Positions 62,393 through 64,000 of a DNA stretch of 64,000 nt are shown piece by piece. The notes under the pieces are model-generated. The model was not told where the DNA came from. It saw nothing but the letters and a program-made list of their open reading frames with translations, and made no database searches. Position 1 is the first letter of the stretch. The number at the start of each line of letters is the position of its first letter. The DNA lies in contig CAVWVW010000003.1 in the NCBI GenBank assembly GCA_963758555.1, forward strand, positions 434,001 to 498,000, written 5' to 3'. Both the position numbers and the translations under genes were made by a program. The DNA is from CAIUMH01 sp963758555 (GTDB lineage: Bacteria; Actinomycetota; Acidimicrobiia; Acidimicrobiales; RAAP-2).

Positions 62393-63085
62393 ATGCTCTA
62401 CTCGATCCTCAAAGGGCTGTTCACGCCGGTGTTCCGCGTGCTCTTTCGCATCCGGGTCACGGGAGCCGAGCGCGTGCCTCGAGGAGGTCCGGTCATCCTG
62501 GCGGCGAACCACCAGTCGTTCTCTGACTCGCTGTTCCTCCCCTTCAGCGTCAAGCGACACCTCACCTTCTTGGCCAAGGCTGAGTACTTCGACGACTGGC
62601 GCACGTCGTGGTTCTATCGGGGCATGGGGCAGATCCCCATCCGTCGAGGGGCGGGCACCGAGGGCCTCCGCGCCCTCGGGACCGCAGAGATCGCCCTGGC
62701 CCGCGGCGACGCGATCGCGCTCTATCCGGAGGGGACGCGCTCTGATGACGGGTTCGTCCATCGAGGCCAGAAGGGTGCCGCTCGCCTGGCGCTGATGACC
62801 GGGGCGCTGGTGATCCCGGTCGGGCTCTCGGGCACCGCGGAGGTCCAGCCCGTGGGCTCTCGCTGGCTCCGACCGTTCAAGCGCGTCGAGATCAGCTTCG
62901 GAGAGCCGCGCCGGCTCCTCAAGGGCGACGTGGAGCGAGCCGGTTCGGAGCGGGCGGCGCTGCGCGACTTCACCGACCAGCTGATGGCTGAGCTGGCCTC
63001 GCTCTCGGGGCTCTCGTACCAGGACACCCTGGCCGGACGCGGCGCGTCGGGCTCGTCACAGAGCCGAAATCACCCCGAAACCTGA
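62393..63085 (+). CDS. plsC: 1-acyl-sn-glycerol-3-phosphate acyltransferase
   Basis: Membrane-associated acyltransferase that makes phosphatidic acid from lysophosphatidic acid. The 230-residue protein has the catalytic HX4D block NHQSFSDSL (about residue 40), the IPIRRGAG segment and the EGTRS block YPEGTRSDDG. An N-terminal hydrophobic stretch could attach it to the membrane. Complements plsX and acpP elsewhere in the window. The C-terminus is short and basic. Confidence 0.92.
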   Translation: MLYSILKGLFTPVFRVLFRIRVTGAERVPRGGPVILAANHQSFSDSLFLPFSVKRHLTFLAKAEYFDDWRTSWFYRGMGQIPIRRGAGTEGLRALGTAEIALARGDAIALYPEGTRSDDGFVHRGQKGAARLALMTGALVIPVGLSGTAEVQPVGSRWLRPFKRVEISFGEPRRLLKGDVERAGSERAALRDFTDQLMAELASLSGLSYQDTLAGRGASGSSQSRNHPET

Positions 63086-63091
63086 CCTCTC

Positions 63092-63097
63092 TACGAT
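63092..63097 (+). promoter_or_regulatory. Candidate -10 box (TACGAT) before the ACT gene
   Basis: TACGAT ends 6 bases before ATG 63104. A GGGGAG purine stretch lies between, too close to the start for a normal ribosome-binding site. Confidence 0.35.
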
Positions 63098-63103
63098 GGG
63101 GAG

Positions 63104-63364
63104 ATGGCTCGGTACTCACTTGAGGTGCGTCTGCCCGACCGACCCGGCGCGCTCGGAGCAGTGGCAAGCCGCATCGGTGCCGTCGGAGGCGACATCATCG
63201 CGGTCGACATCGTGACCCGAGGGGGAGAGCACGCCGTCGACGAGTTCGTCGTCGACATGCCCGGCGACGACCTCGTCAGCCTGCTCTTGACCGAGATCCA
63301 TGAGGTCGACGGCGTCGACGTCGTCGAGATCCGACCGCTGCCCGCGGAGGAGCCCCGGGTCTGA
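63104..63364 (+). CDS. ACT-domain protein
   Basis: An 86-residue stand-alone ACT domain: YSLEVRLPDRPGALGAVASRI is the first beta-alpha unit with the ligand-binding glycine, followed by GGDIIAVDIVTRG and VDGVDVVEIRPL. ACT domains bind amino acids and regulate enzymes; the partner is unknown, though the upstream aminotransferase is a possibility. Confidence 0.85.
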   Translation: MARYSLEVRLPDRPGALGAVASRIGAVGGDIIAVDIVTRGGEHAVDEFVVDMPGDDLVSLLLTEIHEVDGVDVVEIRPLPAEEPRV

Positions 63365-63376
63365 GCTGACGCGCGC

Positions 63377-64000
63377 TCAGCGCCACGAGCGGGCGCGCTC
63401 GAGAGCCCGCAGCCACCCGTGGTAGGCATCATCGGCTGGCGCGCGCTCTCCCGCAGGCTCGAAGCGCCGCTCGGGCTCCCACCGCGTGCTGAGCTGATCG
63501 AGCGAGTCGAAGACGCCCTCGGCCAGCCCGGCCATCAAGGCGACACCGGTGGCGGTGGCCTCGAGGTTCGCCGCTCGCTCGACGAGCACCCCGGACTGGG
63601 TGGCCAAGCGCTCTAAGAGGCGGTCCATCGCTGCCGCCCCACCGTCGGCGCGCAGCGCGAGGAGCGCGGGGCCTGGTCCCGCTCCCATGGCGTCGGTGAT
63701 GGCCCTGACCTCAAAGCAGAGCGCGTCGATCACCGCCTGAGCGAGCTGCGCTCGCCCCGAGCCCCTGGTGATCCCGAGGAGCGCACCGCTGGCGGAGTCG
63801 TCCCACCAGGGACTGCCCAGCCCGACGAAGCCCGGGATGAAGCTCATCCCACCGGCATCGGGCGCGCCCTTCGCGAGCGATTCGAGCTCGGTGGGGTGCT
63901 CGATGACGCCGAGCTGGTCCTGGAGCCAGCCGACGGCGGACCCGGCGATGAAGGCAGAGCCCTCGAGCGCATAGCTCCTCGGACCGCACGCACCGAGGTC
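63377..64000 (-). CDS. glpK: Glycerol kinase, C-terminal portion (5' end beyond window)
   Basis: The frame is open from the right edge to TAA/TGA-type stop at 63377, 207 residues. It begins DLGACGPRSYALEGSAFIAG and contains the FGGY C-terminal landmarks: AVGWLQDQLGVI, a FIPGFVGLGSPWWDDSASGALLG core, LRADGGAAAMDRLLERLATQ, and a C-terminal ERRFEP segment. These match the FGGY carbohydrate kinase family, most likely GlpK (glycerol to sn-glycerol 3-phosphate), which would feed the plsX/plsC pathway. The ATP-binding N-domain lies outside the window. Confidence 0.88.
   Translation of the reverse strand, partial: DLGACGPRSYALEGSAFIAGSAVGWLQDQLGVIEHPTELESLAKGAPDAGGMSFIPGFVGLGSPWWDDSASGALLGITRGSGRAQLAQAVIDALCFEVRAITDAMGAGPGPALLALRADGGAAAMDRLLERLATQSGVLVERAANLEATATGVALMAGLAEGVFDSLDQLSTRWEPERRFEPAGERAPADDAYHGWLRALERARSWR

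Overview
The window is 64 kb of high-GC bacterial DNA that reads as an actinobacterial chromosome, and I suspect an Acidimicrobiia-like lineage. The lineage markers are a Mca-type mycothiol S-conjugate amidase, a PspA-HtpX-PspAB operon, GTP-dependent PEP carboxykinase, DUF2469, a SepIVA-like protein next to DUF177, F420-type luciferase-like oxidoreductases, a group II truncated haemoglobin and an archaeal-type prolyl-tRNA synthetase. Placement below phylum is inference. I see no prophage, transposase, CRISPR array or rRNA; there is one tRNA (Gly, UCC).

Layout. 0-6.5 kb: polytopic membrane protein, MFS permease, pckG, thiL, rpmB. 6.6-25 kb: a long, mostly co-directional housekeeping block: FakA/DAK2-like protein, recG, rsmD, coaD, SepIVA-like protein, DUF177, rpmF, plsX, acpP, rnc, mutM, smc, ftsY, ffh, rpsP, khpA, rimM, trmD, rplS, DUF2469. 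It links ribosome maturation, SRP targeting, phospholipid and fatty-acid priming and chromosome condensation, and genes commonly overlap by 4-8 bases. 25-33.4 kb: a cell-surface glycan and O-acylation island (secreted SGNH esterase, acyltransferase-3/SGNH protein, two GT-C-like membrane proteins, a GT2 glycosyltransferase, DUF2304). 33.4-45 kb: fumC, pterin dehydratase, phosphatase, patatin, the psp operon, mca, proS, chbG-like gene, purE, purK and an LLM oxidoreductase. 45.2-49.5 kb: a phosphate ABC transporter operon in the unusual order pstB-pstS-pstC-pstA behind a clear PHO-box array. 49.6-57.8 kb: accessory genes, including an MFS permease with a large extracytoplasmic loop, a 40-residue membrane microprotein, an RDD protein preceded by a protein of nine nonapeptide repeats, and three small Cys-motif proteins. 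57.8-64 kb: PimB-like glycosyltransferase, SRPBCC, ROK kinase, LLM-like protein, aminotransferase, plsC, ACT protein and the C-terminal part of glpK.

Two global patterns stand out. First, 13 conserved genes (plsX, smc, rplS, pspAB, mca, chbG, pstA, pstC, pstS, pstB, RDD, ROK kinase, aminotransferase) are interrupted in this sequence. In every case I could resolve, the family reading frame is restored by skipping exactly one base: 24 events, all insertions, nine of them in pstB. Insertion-biased sequencing error is the simplest explanation, though local real decay (especially pstB) cannot be excluded. Second, at least 15 genes have a TANNNT -10-like hexamer ending 6-9 bases before the start codon with no Shine-Dalgarno sequence, which suggests widespread leaderless transcription.
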